A stretch of DNA of 64,000 nt, taken from positions 228,679 to 292,678 of the forward strand of contig NZ_QEII01000269.1 of assembly GCF_003347515.1 (NCBI RefSeq). Reading direction: 5' to 3'. Positions 1 through 9,461 of this stretch are shown here, one piece after another. Both the position numbers and the translations under genes were made by a program. Position 1 is the stretch's first letter; each line of letters starts with the position of its first letter. Below the pieces are notes generated by a model, which saw only the letters and a list, made by a program, of their open reading frames with translations, was not told the DNA's origin and did not search any database. The stretch comes from Rhodoferax ferrireducens (lineage in GTDB: Bacteria > Pseudomonadota > Gammaproteobacteria > Burkholderiales > Burkholderiaceae_C).

Positions 1-378
1 GGACAACTGGTGGGCGACTTCCTGGCGGGCACGGCTTCGACACAATTGGGCGGGGTGGAGCCGTCCTACAAACCCGGCGTCACGCTGAGCGACTTGCATG
101 CGGCCCTCCCAACCTATGCCATTGAAGCCATTCGTGAGGCCCTGCCCGCCTTTGGCCGCAAGATCAAGGGGTTTGACATGCCGGATGCGGTGTTGACCGG
201 GGTCGAGACGCGCACCTCGTCGCCTTTGAAAATTCCGCGGGGTGACGATTTTCAGAGCACCAACACGCGTGGCCTGTACCCCGCCGGCGAAGGCGCCAGC
301 TATGCCGGTGGCATCTTGTCGGCCGGTGTGGATGGCATCAAGGTCGCGGAAGCGGTGGCGCGGAGTTTGCTGGCCTGA
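1..378 (+). CDS. FAD-dependent dehydrogenase, C-terminal fragment
   Basis: The reading frame is open at the first base of the window, so this is the 3' end of a longer gene; about 125 residues are visible. The tail carries a GLYPAGEGASYAGGI segment. That glycine-rich C-terminal motif closes the FAD site in the large NAD(P)/FAD-dependent dehydrogenase family typified by COG2509. Those proteins are cytosolic flavoproteins of roughly 530-570 residues whose physiological substrates are mostly unknown. The Rossmann fold and the true start lie outside the window. The family call rests on the C-terminal motif only. The downstream LysE-type gene is on the other strand and converges on it. Confidence 0.7.
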   Translation, partial: GQLVGDFLAGTASTQLGGVEPSYKPGVTLSDLHAALPTYAIEAIREALPAFGRKIKGFDMPDAVLTGVETRTSSPLKIPRGDDFQSTNTRGLYPAGEGASYAGGILSAGVDGIKVAEAVARSLLA

Positions 379-420
379 ACGCCAGCACGCCGGATCAGCT
401 CCGGCATGACAAGGCCGGGT

Positions 421-1053
421 TTACTCGGCGCGCTTGAACATGGCCAGCAAGGAACCGGCCGCCACAAAAAGTCCGCCAAACGTGCGGTTCATGGCGCGGA
501 CATGCGCGGGCGACTTCAGGGCGCCCAGCACCCTGGAGGCGAGCGCCGTGTAGCCGGCCATGACCACCAAATCGGTGAATGCCAAGGTGGCGGCAATGAT
601 CAGGTACTGGGGCACCAGAGGCTGCGACAGATTCATGAACTGCGGCACCACCGCCAGCAAAAATATGGTGCCCTTGGGATTCACCGCATTGATCATCCAG
701 GCCCGCAGAATCATGGAACGGCGGGTGACAACGACGGCGCCCTCCTCGGTCTTGGCGGCCAGCGGTGTAGCTGGCGCGCGCCATTGCTGAATGCCCAGCC
801 AGACCAGATAGGCCACGCCCAGCCACTTGACCACGAGAAAAGCCATGCTGGAGGCGGCGACCAGCGCACCCAAGCCCAAGCCGACCACAATCACCTGCGT
901 CCAGATACCCAGAATCAGGCCAAAAGAGGTGACGTAACCCCGGCGAAAACCATGGTTCAGGCCAGCGCTCATGGCCGCAATCGCACCGGCCCCCGGTGAA
1001 ATGCTGATGGCCCATGAGGCGGCAAAAAAGGCGAGCCAGGTCGAGAGTTCCAT
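421..1053 (-). CDS. LysE/RhtB-family amino-acid exporter
   Basis: A 210-residue inner-membrane protein of the LysE/RhtB (threonine and homoserine efflux) superfamily. The N terminus has the family pattern of a hydrophobic segment followed by SISPGAGAIAAM, and helices two and three contain the G-R-G-Y region typical of these exporters. Five or six membrane segments can be counted. The open frame extends upstream to 1206, but the ATG at 1053 gives the usual family length and begins directly with the first membrane helix, so I chose it. It lies 37 bp downstream of htpX on the same strand and may be co-transcribed. The exported substrate cannot be told from sequence. Confidence 0.85.
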   Translation of the reverse strand: MELSTWLAFFAASWAISISPGAGAIAAMSAGLNHGFRRGYVTSFGLILGIWTQVIVVGLGLGALVAASSMAFLVVKWLGVAYLVWLGIQQWRAPATPLAAKTEEGAVVVTRRSMILRAWMINAVNPKGTIFLLAVVPQFMNLSQPLVPQYLIIAATLAFTDLVVMAGYTALASRVLGALKSPAHVRAMNRTFGGLFVAAGSLLAMFKRAE

Positions 1054-1090
1054 GGTGAATCCAGTTTGTAAAAGATCGACTGTAAGGGGC

Positions 1091-1966
1091 TCAGACCTGC
1101 GCGTTTTGCAACGCAGCAATACGTTCTTCGATTGGTGGATGGGTGGAAAACAGTTTGCCAATGCCGCCGGCAATGCCAAACGCCGCCACACTCTTGGGCA
1201 ACTCACCGGGATGCATGCCGCCCAGGCGCGCCAGGGCGTTGATCATGGGCTGCTTGCGACCGAGCAACTGGGCTGAGCCCGCATCGGCCCGAAACTCACG
1301 GTGACGCGAGAACCAGGCCACGACGATGGCGGCGGCAAAGCCCAGCACGATGTCCAACACGATGGTGGTGACCATGTAGCCGATACCGGGGCCGCTTGAG
1401 CGCTCGTCGCCTTTGCGCAAAAAGCCGTCGATCGCATACGCGATGACACGGCTCAGAAACACCACAAAGGTGTTCATCACGCCCTGAATCAGGGTCATGG
1501 TGACCATGTCGCCGTTGGCGACGTGGGCGATTTCGTGGCCGATGACGGCCTCGATCTCGTCATGCGTCATGCCCTGCAGCAAACCGGTGGAAACAGCCAC
1601 CAGCGCCGAGTTTTTGAAGGCGCCGGTGGCAAAGGCATTGGGGTCGCCCTCAAAAATACCGACCTCGGGCATGCCGATGCCGGCCTTTTCAGACAGCTTG
1701 CGCACGGTTTCCACAATCCAGGCTTCATCGGCGTTTTGTGGCTGGTTGATGATGCGCACGCCCGACGTCCACTTGGCCATGGGTTTGCTGATCAAAAGCG
1801 AGATGATGGCGCCGCCAAAACCGATGACTAGGGCAAAACCGAGCAACGAGCCCAGATCAAGACCGTTCGGCGTCAGGTAACGGTTGACCCCCAGCAGACT
1901 GGCCACGATGCCAAGCACCGCCACCACCGCCACATTGGTCAGCACAAACAAAATAATACGTTTCAT
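1091..1966 (-). CDS. htpX: HtpX membrane zinc metalloprotease
   Basis: A 291-residue inner-membrane protease that degrades damaged or misfolded membrane proteins, partly overlapping FtsH in function. Two N-terminal hydrophobic segments are followed by the zinc motif HEIAH at residues 144-148. Two more membrane segments lie near residues 155-215, with the third zinc-ligand region ([10 protein letters not shown]) after them. Length and layout match the family. The start ATG at 1966 has an AAGGA ribosome site about 6 bases upstream. Expression in relatives responds to envelope stress, but I see no recognisable CpxR or sigma-32 site here. Confidence 0.95.
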   Translation of the reverse strand: MKRIILFVLTNVAVVAVLGIVASLLGVNRYLTPNGLDLGSLLGFALVIGFGGAIISLLISKPMAKWTSGVRIINQPQNADEAWIVETVRKLSEKAGIGMPEVGIFEGDPNAFATGAFKNSALVAVSTGLLQGMTHDEIEAVIGHEIAHVANGDMVTMTLIQGVMNTFVVFLSRVIAYAIDGFLRKGDERSSGPGIGYMVTTIVLDIVLGFAAAIVVAWFSRHREFRADAGSAQLLGRKQPMINALARLGGMHPGELPKSVAAFGIAGGIGKLFSTHPPIEERIAALQNAQV

Positions 1967-2091
1967 AAAATCCTTCTTTTCTTGGATGGCTCAGATCAAC
2001 GAGCGTTTGACAGAGATGTTAGGGGCACACATGTCGATTTCAAGGATTAACACCCTTATTTCCCATGAAGTTTACGGGCATTCGCACAGCC

Positions 2092-2871
2092 TCAACCTGG
2101 CGCGGCGGTGGCTTTTGTGGGTCGTCGAAACACGCTGGCGTCTTCATAAAACGAGGTATCTTCATTCGCGGCCCACCAGCCAGGCACACCCAGTACCGGC
2201 AAATGCGCAAACGGTTTGGTCGCCAGTTTTTCAGCACTCACGTCACCGGCCACCCAGGCATCCAAATCCGCTATTGAATTGCTAGCTTCTTGCGCACGGT
2301 AGACGTGGGCTGTGATCGGTTTTCGTGCATAAACCAGCTTCTCCAGCAAGGCGTGTCCAAACAACACCAGTTGCGCCTGGCACCACAGCGGACGCAGCTC
2401 GACAAACAGCGTGTGCCAGTCTTTGGCCACCAGGGCGTCCCACAAAACATCGGGGGCTTGCAAGAAGGCGGCATTTTCGTCAAACACCGTCAAGGCGTCG
2501 CGTGCCGGACCACGAACGGGCTGGATGCCGGTCTGCGCAATCTGTGCCACATGCAGTTGATTGAGGCGGCGCTTGGTCAATGGAAAGCGCAGCCAGGCCA
2601 GGCCATTGAAGAAATCGTGCAAGCCCTCGCGGGTGGGGCAGCAGTTGCTGGCAAAAATATGGCTTTCATAGGCCACGCCTGGTGGCAAATCGCTTTGCGG
2701 CACAAAACGCACCGGCGTGGCATCGGCGCCCCAAGCGGCATTCAAGGCCGCAGCGCCCGAAGTGCCCGCCGCGACCGCTGCGGCGACGCGCTCCCCGATC
2801 GGCGCATGGGGTGCCAGCCAGGGCGCGGCCCAGTCAATCGCAGCCAGATCACCGGCCACAGGAAGACTCAA
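2092..2871 (-). CDS. DUF3025 family protein
   Basis: A 259-residue cytosolic protein that I recognise as DUF3025, common in beta- and gammaproteobacteria. Visible marks are an SNCCPTREGLHDFFNGLAWL segment around residues 75-95, the following FPLTKRRLNQLH stretch, and a conserved L-FGHALLEKL region near residue 165. No membrane segment or signal peptide is seen. Its ATG overlaps the stop of the NYN-domain gene by 4 bases, so the two are translationally coupled and probably follow pyrC in one transcript. The function is unknown; the conserved cysteine pair in the SNCC motif may bind a metal, but that is a guess. Confidence 0.75.
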   Translation of the reverse strand: MSLPVAGDLAAIDWAAPWLAPHAPIGERVAAAVAAGTSGAAALNAAWGADATPVRFVPQSDLPPGVAYESHIFASNCCPTREGLHDFFNGLAWLRFPLTKRRLNQLHVAQIAQTGIQPVRGPARDALTVFDENAAFLQAPDVLWDALVAKDWHTLFVELRPLWCQAQLVLFGHALLEKLVYARKPITAHVYRAQEASNSIADLDAWVAGDVSAEKLATKPFAHLPVLGVPGWWAANEDTSFYEDASVFRRPTKATAAPG

Positions 2872-3743
2872 GAGGCTTCCTCTGACGGTCTGTACTGCAC
2901 CGTGTTGGGTTTTTCAATCGGCAACAGTTCGAAATGCTGGGGGAACTTCTTGAGCAACTTGGTTGAGGTCATATTTTTCCCCCGCAGCTTGGCGTCAAGC
3001 AGCGCTTTGGCGACCGCGCCCAGGGACTGCGGCTGCCCCGTCTGCAGTGCGGGCATCGCCTGCAAAATGGCCGCCACGTCGACGTTGTGGCCCTTGGCTG
3101 CTGCACTTTCCACCACCACCGGCGCCCGCTCTCTGGCCGCCGTTTTACGCGCGGGCGTTTTTTTGGCGGCAGTCGATTTAGTCGCTGTTTTTTTGACCGC
3201 CACCTTCTTGGCCGGCACTTTTGTTGCGGGGACTTTTTTCGCCGTTGTTTTCCGGGCCGCCGCAAGCACCGCGGGCGCATCCAGCGTTTGTGCCTGCGCA
3301 GCGGTCATGGATGCCTCGTGCAGCGCCTGCTCTTGACCGACCAGAATCACGCGGTCATAGGCGGAAACGGCTTCGCGCCCCATCTTCCCCCGCTCCGACA
3401 CGCAGACCATGCGGATGCCGCGCTCACGCAGCCGCACCACCAGCGGCACGAAGTCGGCATCACCCGAGCCGATGACCAGCATCCTGGGCGCGGGCGTCTG
3501 GCAGGCAAACTCCATCGCATCGACCGCCAAGGCAATGTCGGTGGTGTTTTTTGTCAGCGAGAGATTGACGAAGGGACGTACAGCCCAAACCCGCAGCACA
3601 TCGGCCAGTCCCTTGAGGTTTTCGGCACTGCCGTAGGCACGCCGAACCGGCAGGGCGCCTTCTGATTCTTCCAGCACGCGAAACGCTTCGTCCACCCAGG
3701 CAGCTGCGCTCAAGTTGTCGGCATCAATCAGAAAGACGTTCAT
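2868..3743 (-). CDS. NYN-domain nuclease with basic linker and OST-HTH domain
   Basis: A 291-residue protein in three parts. Residues 1-140 are a NYN (PIN-like) ribonuclease domain of the LabA/limkain type: an N-terminal FLIDADNLS strand with the acidic pair, later DIALAVDAM and VIGSGDADF supplying further acidic metal ligands. Residues about 165-215 are a low-complexity Ala/Lys/Pro linker built of KK-V-A-K type repeats, like the tails of histone-H1-like proteins. Residues 220-285 form an OST-HTH/LOTUS-type winged helix. NYN enzymes act on RNA, and OST-HTH domains are proposed to bind RNA. The basic linker probably adds nucleic-acid affinity. It lies between pyrC and the DUF3025 gene. Confidence 0.85.
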   Translation of the reverse strand: MNVFLIDADNLSAAAWVDEAFRVLEESEGALPVRRAYGSAENLKGLADVLRVWAVRPFVNLSLTKNTTDIALAVDAMEFACQTPAPRMLVIGSGDADFVPLVVRLRERGIRMVCVSERGKMGREAVSAYDRVILVGQEQALHEASMTAAQAQTLDAPAVLAAARKTTAKKVPATKVPAKKVAVKKTATKSTAAKKTPARKTAARERAPVVVESAAAKGHNVDVAAILQAMPALQTGQPQSLGAVAKALLDAKLRGKNMTSTKLLKKFPQHFELLPIEKPNTVQYRPSEEAS

Positions 3744-3794
3744 TTTCAGCTCCTCAGTTGCTTGCCGGGCGTCATGCCACCAGACGGTTTGCTT

Positions 3795-4838
3795 TCAGCG
3801 CATCAACTTCCACGGCAGGGCTTCGCCCGACCGCAGCGGCTTGAGTTGCGCCTCGCCAAAGGCAAAACTCTCGGGGGGCGTCCATGCCTCGCGCTTCAGC
3901 GTTATGGTGCCGATGTTGCGCGGCAGGCCATAAAAATCGGCGCCATGGAAGCTGGCAAAAGCCTCCAGCTTGTCCAGTGCGCCTGCCGCGTCAAAGGCTT
4001 CGGCGTACATCTCCATGGCGGCGTGCGCGGTGTAGCAGCCGGCGCAACCGGTCGCGTGCTCCTTCAGGTGGGCCGGGTGCGGCGCGCTGTCGGTGCCCAG
4101 GAAAAATTTGGGGCTGTCGCTGGTGGCCGCCTGCACCAGGGCCAGCCGATGCGTCTCGCGTTTCAGCACCGGCAGGCAGTAAAAATGCGGACGGATGCCG
4201 CCGGTGAAGATGGCGTTGCGGTTGTAGAGCAGATGGTGGGCCGTGACCGTGGCGGCGGTGAAGCGGTCGGCATCGGCCACGTATTGCGCGGCCTCCTGGG
4301 TTGTGATGTGCTCGAACACAATTTTGAGCTCGGGAAAATCACGGCGCAAGGGAATCAGCTGCGTGTCGATGAACACGGCCTCACGGTCAAACAGGTCAAT
4401 CTCGGGCGAGGTCACTTCGCCATGCACCAGCAACAGCATGCCTTCGCGCTGCATGGCTTCCAGTGTCTTGTAGGTTTTGCGCAGGTCGGTCACGCCGGCA
4501 TCGCTGTTCGTGGTGGCGCCTGCGGGGTAGAGCTTGGCGGCGACCACGCCGGCGTCGCGGGCGCGCTTGATTTCATCGGCGGGCAGCCTGTCGGTCAGGT
4601 AGAGCGTCATCAACGGCTCAAAACTCACGCCGGGCGGCACGGCCGCCTGAATGCGCGCCTTGTAGGCCAGCGCGGCCTCGGTCGTGGTGACCGGTGGCCT
4701 CAGATTGGGCATGATGATGGCGCGGCCAAACTGGGCCGCCGTGTGCGGCACCACCGTGTTGAGCGCATCGCCGTCACGCACATGCAAATGCCAGTCGTCG
4801 GGTCGGGTCAGTTGGATAGTTTGTGTCATGGCCTGCAT
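3795..4838 (-). CDS. pyrC: Dihydroorotase
   Basis: This enzyme catalyses reversible cyclisation of N-carbamoyl-aspartate to dihydroorotate, the third step of de novo pyrimidine synthesis. The 347-residue length fits the class II PyrC family. The N-terminal metal motif [11 protein letters not shown] gives the H-x-H pair. The [11 protein letters not shown] segment supplies the carbamylated lysine, and HGEV, FEHITT and GTDSAPH supply the remaining ligands and the catalytic aspartate. An in-frame ATG three codons in (4829) is an equally possible start. It is the first gene of a probable run with the NYN and DUF3025 genes; the gap to the NYN gene is 51 bp. Confidence 0.97.
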   Translation of the reverse strand: MQAMTQTIQLTRPDDWHLHVRDGDALNTVVPHTAAQFGRAIIMPNLRPPVTTTEAALAYKARIQAAVPPGVSFEPLMTLYLTDRLPADEIKRARDAGVVAAKLYPAGATTNSDAGVTDLRKTYKTLEAMQREGMLLLVHGEVTSPEIDLFDREAVFIDTQLIPLRRDFPELKIVFEHITTQEAAQYVADADRFTAATVTAHHLLYNRNAIFTGGIRPHFYCLPVLKRETHRLALVQAATSDSPKFFLGTDSAPHPAHLKEHATGCAGCYTAHAAMEMYAEAFDAAGALDKLEAFASFHGADFYGLPRNIGTITLKREAWTPPESFAFGEAQLKPLRSGEALPWKLMR

Positions 4839-4850
4839 TGTCCCAAATGC

Positions 4851-5825
4851 CTAGCTGGCCGCCGCCTGCGTCACCAAATAATCCCATAGCGCCTGCGCAT
4901 TGCGTTTCGGCCCCAGGCCGTTGCCGCGGTTTGTGTGTACGCCCGATTTGCCCAACTCCTTGACCGAGGGGCGCTCGCGGTAGGCGCGTACGTCCATGGT
5001 GATCTGAAGACCTTTCAGGTCCGCCGGCGCGGCGCTCACCAGTTTTTTGGTGCGCAAATCCTTCTTCACGGCACTCAAGGGCAAAAAGGCAATGCCATGT
5101 CCTTCCAGCGCCATCGCCTTCAGGCCTTCGGCCATGTCGGTTTCATACACACGGTCAAAGTGGATGGCCGTGCCCGTCTGCTTGAGGATCAGCTCCACCA
5201 TCTGCCCCAGATAAGCACCCGGTGCGTAACCCAGGTAAGGCAAGGGCTGGCCGGCCCGCCCCGGCAACAGGAACATGGGCGCACCGTCTGCGTCTGGTTT
5301 GACATAGGGCGCCACCACCTCTTCCCCCAGGCTCACCATCTCGTAACGATCGGCATCGAGCTGGTAGGGCTGCGAAGGATGGTGGTAGGCAATCAAGAGG
5401 TCACAACTGCCCTCTACCAGACGCATGACGGCATCGTGCACATTGAGCGCAATCAGACGGCTTTTCATAGGGCCGAACTTTTCGCGCAAGGCCGACACCC
5501 AGGCCGGAAAAAACGTAAACGCCAGGGTGTGCGGCACCGCAAATTCGATCACATCCTGGCCGGCCGCCGTGTGCCCGCGCAGCATGGCGCGCGTGCTTTG
5601 CAGCGCCTGCAACACCTCCAGCGACTGGGAATACAGCGTTTCACCCGCAGGCGTGAGCCGTGTCGGGTAGCTGCTGCGGTCCACCAGATCGGTGCCGGCC
5701 CACGCCTCCAGCGACTGGATACGCCGCGAGAAGGCGGGCTGGGTGACATGACGCAACTGCGCCGAGCGGCTGAAACTGCGGGTTTCAGCGAGGGATACGA
5801 AGTCTTCGAGCCATTTGGTTTCCAT
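4851..5825 (-). CDS. LysR-family transcriptional regulator, HypT-like
   Basis: A 324-residue LysR-type regulator. The N-terminal winged helix-turn-helix spans about residues 2-60, beginning METKWLEDFVSLAE and including VTQPAFSRRIQSLE. A periplasmic-binding-protein-like effector domain follows. The opening ETKWL-DF pattern and the layout of the effector domain recall E. coli HypT (YjiE), which responds to hypochlorite by methionine oxidation; this is family resemblance only. The frame is open upstream to 6053 but the ATG at 5825 starts exactly at the helix-turn-helix. It is divergent from the GGDEF-EAL gene, with 218 bp between the starts, so it may regulate that gene or itself. Confidence 0.85.
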   Translation of the reverse strand: METKWLEDFVSLAETRSFSRSAQLRHVTQPAFSRRIQSLEAWAGTDLVDRSSYPTRLTPAGETLYSQSLEVLQALQSTRAMLRGHTAAGQDVIEFAVPHTLAFTFFPAWVSALREKFGPMKSRLIALNVHDAVMRLVEGSCDLLIAYHHPSQPYQLDADRYEMVSLGEEVVAPYVKPDADGAPMFLLPGRAGQPLPYLGYAPGAYLGQMVELILKQTGTAIHFDRVYETDMAEGLKAMALEGHGIAFLPLSAVKKDLRTKKLVSAAPADLKGLQITMDVRAYRERPSVKELGKSGVHTNRGNGLGPKRNAQALWDYLVTQAAAS

Positions 5826-6043
5826 GCGCGGGATTATGCGCGGCCACGCGGGCGTTCTCGGCCCTGGCGCCGGGCAACAACGACGCCGCCCGACATGGGC
5901 TCGTCCAGCCTCATTGATATTTCGCAAAGAGTTCGTTCGGACATTGGGCATGCTGGCTTCAACAAAAGTTCTACACAAGGCTCGCAAGGGCCAGAAAAAA
6001 TGCACAGCACCCTGTCTTGGCCCCTGAACAGCGAAACCCAGGG

Positions 6044-8209
6044 ATGAGTTCACCCCAAACCTTCCACCTGACCCGGTATTTTTCGATCCTCTCGTTCTTG
6101 CTGATCGTCATCGCAGGTAGCGCTGTCGGCCTGGCGGTGCAGCATCAGACCTCGCGCCAGGTCACCGACATGGCGCATCGCCATAACGAAGCCATGAGCC
6201 AGGTGTTCGTCAATGAACTGTGGCCGCACTTCTCGGCGTTTGTCGCGGGGTCCAGCGGACGCTCGGCCACCGAGTTGCGCGCGGCCGCCAAAACGCTGGG
6301 CTTGCAGGCCAAGACGTCGGCGCTGATGATGAATTCGGACATCATCAAGGTCAAGGTTTACAACCGTGACGGTCTCACCGTTTTCTCAACCGATGCCAGC
6401 CAGATTGGCGAGAACAAGCGGGACAACCCGGGGTTCATCGGAGCCCTGGCCGCCCATGCCACCAGCGCCCTGACCCATCGCAACCAGTTCGACAGTTTTG
6501 AGGGCGCCCGCGCGGATGTGGATGTCCTCGCCAGCTACGTTCCCATTCGCGACGGCGGGCAGATTCCTGGTGTCGTCGAGCTCTACCAGGACGTGACCCC
6601 TTTTATCCAGAACTTGCATCAGGTGCTGCTCAAAGTCATGCTGGTGGGTGCGGTGGTGATGTTTCTGCTGTATTTGATGCAACTGATGGTGGTCCGCTAC
6701 GCCCAAAACATCCTGCGCAGGCAGGAAGCGGCACTGCTGGAGTCCAATCGTGAACTCGATGCCCGTGTTGAAGACCGTACTTACGAGTTGGCCGCCATCA
6801 ACAGCCAGCTGGAGGACGAAGTGCTGGAGCGGCGCGGGGCGGAGGCGCGGCTGGTGCATCTGGCCCACCATGACACGCTGACGGGCCTGCCCAACCGCCT
6901 GCAGTTCACCGAACAGCTGCAGCGTAGCGTCAGCAAAGCGGAACGAAACCGGCATCAACTGGCGGTGCTGTTCATCGACCTGGACCGATTCAAGGATATC
7001 AACGACACACTGGGGCACGCCGTGGGAGACGAGCTGCTGATTGAAGTGGCGCGCCGCCTGACCGGGCAGCTGCGCAACGGGGACCTGCTGGCGCGCCTGG
7101 GTGGCGACGAATTCGTTTGCATCCTGGAGAATATCCAGTCCCCGCAAGATGCCAGCCGGGTGGCGGACAAGTTGACGGCACGCATCGCCGAACCCCTTTC
7201 CATTCGCGATCACGACCTGGGTATTTCGGCCAGCATTGGTATCAGCCTGTACCCTGCAGATGGTGTCGATGCCGGCAACCTGGTGCGTGCCGCCGACACG
7301 GCCATGTACCAGGCCAAGAAACATGGCCGCAACGCCTACCACTTCTACACGCCCGAAATGACTCAATACGCCCAGGAACGGGCGCAACTGGAGCGGCTGC
7401 TGCGCCACGCCATCGAGAACAACGAGCTCGACGTGCACTACCAGATCAAGATGGCGGTGACGGACAGCACCAGCCCCAGCGGCGTCGAGGCGCTGGCGCG
7501 CTGGAACAGCCCGGAGCTGGGCTCTGTCTCCCCGGTGCTATTTATTCCCGTCGCGGAGGAAACCGGCTTCATCATCGCGCTGGGCGAGTGGGTGCTGCGC
7601 ACGGCCTGCCGGCAAATGGCCGCATGGCGTGCCAGCGGCGTCGATGTGCCCTGCATCTCCGTGAACCTGTCCGTGCGGCAGCTGGAGCATGCGGACATTG
7701 TGGAAGTCGTTCGGTCGGCGCTGGATGAGTCCGGCTTGCCGCCTGACGCGCTGGAACTGGAGATCACCGAGTCGGTGATCATGAACGTAGGAGACGCCAT
7801 TGGCGCGCTCAAGCGCCTGCGCGAACTGGGCGTGCGGCTGGCGGTGGATGACTTTGGCACCGGTTACTCGTCGCTGGCCTATCTCACGCTGCTGCCCATC
7901 AAGACCCTGAAAATTGACCGGTCCTTTGTCACCGGCATTGGCGACAACCGGGGCGATGAATCCATTATTCAAGCGGTTATCGGCATGGCCCGAAGCCTGG
8001 GCCTGAGCACGGTGGCGGAAGGGGTCGAAACAGAACAGCAACTCGCCTTCCTGCGCCACGCGGGTTGCGACGAAATCCAGGGCTATTTTTTTGGCAAGCC
8101 GCAACCGCCTGATGAATTTCTGGACAGCTGGTGCGAGGCCGAGTCAGCAGACAAACACCTCAGGCAACTGCGGCAAGGCTCACATCTGCGCCTGGCGCCT
8201 GTTCAATAG
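6044..8209 (+). CDS. Membrane sensor GGDEF-EAL protein
   Basis: A 721-residue cyclic-di-GMP enzyme. Two membrane helices, near residues 10-32 and 195-220, bracket a periplasmic sensor domain. A short coiled coil and then the GGDEF domain follow. The GGDEF site is intact at residues 353-357, preceded five residues upstream by an RNGD product-inhibition site (R-x-x-D). The EAL domain starts near residue 460 and keeps EAL within GVEALARW and the DDFGTGYSSL loop. Both synthesis and hydrolysis therefore look possible. Its sensor domain is closely similar to that of the histidine kinase at 57912-59273. I chose the ATG at 6044 over a TTG at 6017. It converges on the aldo/keto reductase with a 7-base overlap. 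Confidence 0.92.
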   Translation: MSSPQTFHLTRYFSILSFLLIVIAGSAVGLAVQHQTSRQVTDMAHRHNEAMSQVFVNELWPHFSAFVAGSSGRSATELRAAAKTLGLQAKTSALMMNSDIIKVKVYNRDGLTVFSTDASQIGENKRDNPGFIGALAAHATSALTHRNQFDSFEGARADVDVLASYVPIRDGGQIPGVVELYQDVTPFIQNLHQVLLKVMLVGAVVMFLLYLMQLMVVRYAQNILRRQEAALLESNRELDARVEDRTYELAAINSQLEDEVLERRGAEARLVHLAHHDTLTGLPNRLQFTEQLQRSVSKAERNRHQLAVLFIDLDRFKDINDTLGHAVGDELLIEVARRLTGQLRNGDLLARLGGDEFVCILENIQSPQDASRVADKLTARIAEPLSIRDHDLGISASIGISLYPADGVDAGNLVRAADTAMYQAKKHGRNAYHFYTPEMTQYAQERAQLERLLRHAIENNELDVHYQIKMAVTDSTSPSGVEALARWNSPELGSVSPVLFIPVAEETGFIIALGEWVLRTACRQMAAWRASGVDVPCISVNLSVRQLEHADIVEVVRSALDESGLPPDALELEITESVIMNVGDAIGALKRLRELGVRLAVDDFGTGYSSLAYLTLLPIKTLKIDRSFVTGIGDNRGDESIIQAVIGMARSLGLSTVAEGVETEQQLAFLRHAGCDEIQGYFFGKPQPPDEFLDSWCEAESADKHLRQLRQGSHLRLAPVQ

Positions 8210-9216
8210 CGTGCCTGACGCACTCGGCCATTCAGCGGATAGGCCGGGTCGGTGTAGCCGGGCGTGGACGGGTGGCCGGGTTTGACAAAACCATCGACCA
8301 GCGCCTCGTCCTCGTCGGTGACCGCATAGTCCAGCGCCGGCAGATAGTCTTGCCACTGCTTGAGCGTGCGCGGCCCGGCAATGACCGAGCTAACCACCGG
8401 GTTGGCCAGCACCCAGGCGGTGGCGAACTGCGCCAGGCTGATGCCTTTGGCCGCCGCGTGCACTTTGAGCTGCTGCGCGATCACCAGCGACTCTTCCCGA
8501 AACTCGGTCTCAGCCATGCGCTTGTCGGCACGGCCGGCACGGCTTGCGGCGTCCGGCGCCTGCCCTGGCTCATATTTGCCGGTGAGGATGCCGCGCGCCA
8601 CCGGGCTGTAGGAGGTGACACCAATACCGTAATGCGCACACGCCGGCAACACCTCCACCTCGGGCATGCGGTTGAGCAGGTTGTAATAAGGCTGGCACAC
8701 GACTGGCCCGGGCATGCCGAGCTGCCTTGCCAGATGCATCAGCTCGGCGATGCGCCAACCCCGGAAGTTGGAGACACCCCAGTGGCGGATCTGGCCCGCG
8801 CGCAGCATCGCGTCCAGCGCGCACAAAGGCTCCTCCAGGTTCATGCCGTTGTAGTCGCGGTGCAGGTAGAGGATGTCGACGTAATCCGTTTGCAGGCGCG
8901 CCAGCGAAGCCGCCACTTCACGCAGCATCCACGGGCGCGAGTAATGGCCTTCGTTCACCCGGCCTGACATGGGGTTGCCGAGCTTGGTGGCCAGCACCCA
9001 GTCATGGCGCTGGCCCTTGAGCAACGCGCCCACCATGGCCTCCGAGCCCCCCTTGCTGTACACATCGGCCGTGTCGATGTAGTTCACGCCCTGGGCGTGC
9101 GCATCGGCCACGATGGCCGCGGCCTCGGTTTGATCGGTCTGGTCGCCGAACATCATGGTGCCCAGGCACAGGGCGGAGACTTGCAGATTGCTGTTGCCAA
9201 CAGAGCGGTATTGCAT
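8203..9216 (-). CDS. Aldo/keto reductase
   Basis: A 337-residue NADPH-dependent oxidoreductase of the aldo/keto reductase superfamily, with the (beta/alpha)8 fold. The catalytic tetrad is visible: Asp and Tyr in YIDTADVYSKGGSE, Lys in LATKLGNP and His in ILYLHRDYNG. The C-terminal VIAGPRTLKQ region matches the family cofactor-binding loop. The overall pattern resembles the group containing YajO, Tas and plant auxin-induced-like proteins. The substrate is unknown. It is probably monocistronic and its stop overlaps the end of the convergent GGDEF-EAL gene. Confidence 0.92.
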   Translation of the reverse strand: MQYRSVGNSNLQVSALCLGTMMFGDQTDQTEAAAIVADAHAQGVNYIDTADVYSKGGSEAMVGALLKGQRHDWVLATKLGNPMSGRVNEGHYSRPWMLREVAASLARLQTDYVDILYLHRDYNGMNLEEPLCALDAMLRAGQIRHWGVSNFRGWRIAELMHLARQLGMPGPVVCQPYYNLLNRMPEVEVLPACAHYGIGVTSYSPVARGILTGKYEPGQAPDAASRAGRADKRMAETEFREESLVIAQQLKVHAAAKGISLAQFATAWVLANPVVSSVIAGPRTLKQWQDYLPALDYAVTDEDEALVDGFVKPGHPSTPGYTDPAYPLNGRVRQARY

Positions 9217-9461
9217 GGGGGCCTTTCGGGCGGGAGGGGGAATGGATGTCAGTCTAGGTCAAAGGTGACAAATTGCGTGAGACGCACCTGAACAGCCTTG
9301 ACGCCGCATGTCGAAAAACTTGACAGGTCACGACCAAGCACGCTGCTGGGCTAACCTATGTATTTGATATCAAAAGATAAAAATTCTTTGGCATAAAAAA
9401 TGCTGCCCCAGGATCATGCGCAACCGGGGTGTTGAGCTGATTTTGATACAGGAACAAAACC

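Noticed and set aside
3762..4889. A 375-residue plus-strand open frame opposite pyrC
   Set aside because: It has no ribosome site and its composition (Gly, His, Gln, Arg rich) is the usual shadow of a GC-rich gene; pyrC on the other strand is unmistakable.
9320..9325. TTGACA as a -35 box for the exosortase unit
   Set aside because: No acceptable -10 element lies 16-18 bases downstream, so I did not call a promoter.
9364..9374. TTGATATCAAA upstream of the small secreted peptide gene as an FNR site
   Set aside because: The two half-sites abut without the required four-base spacer, so it does not fit the FNR consensus.
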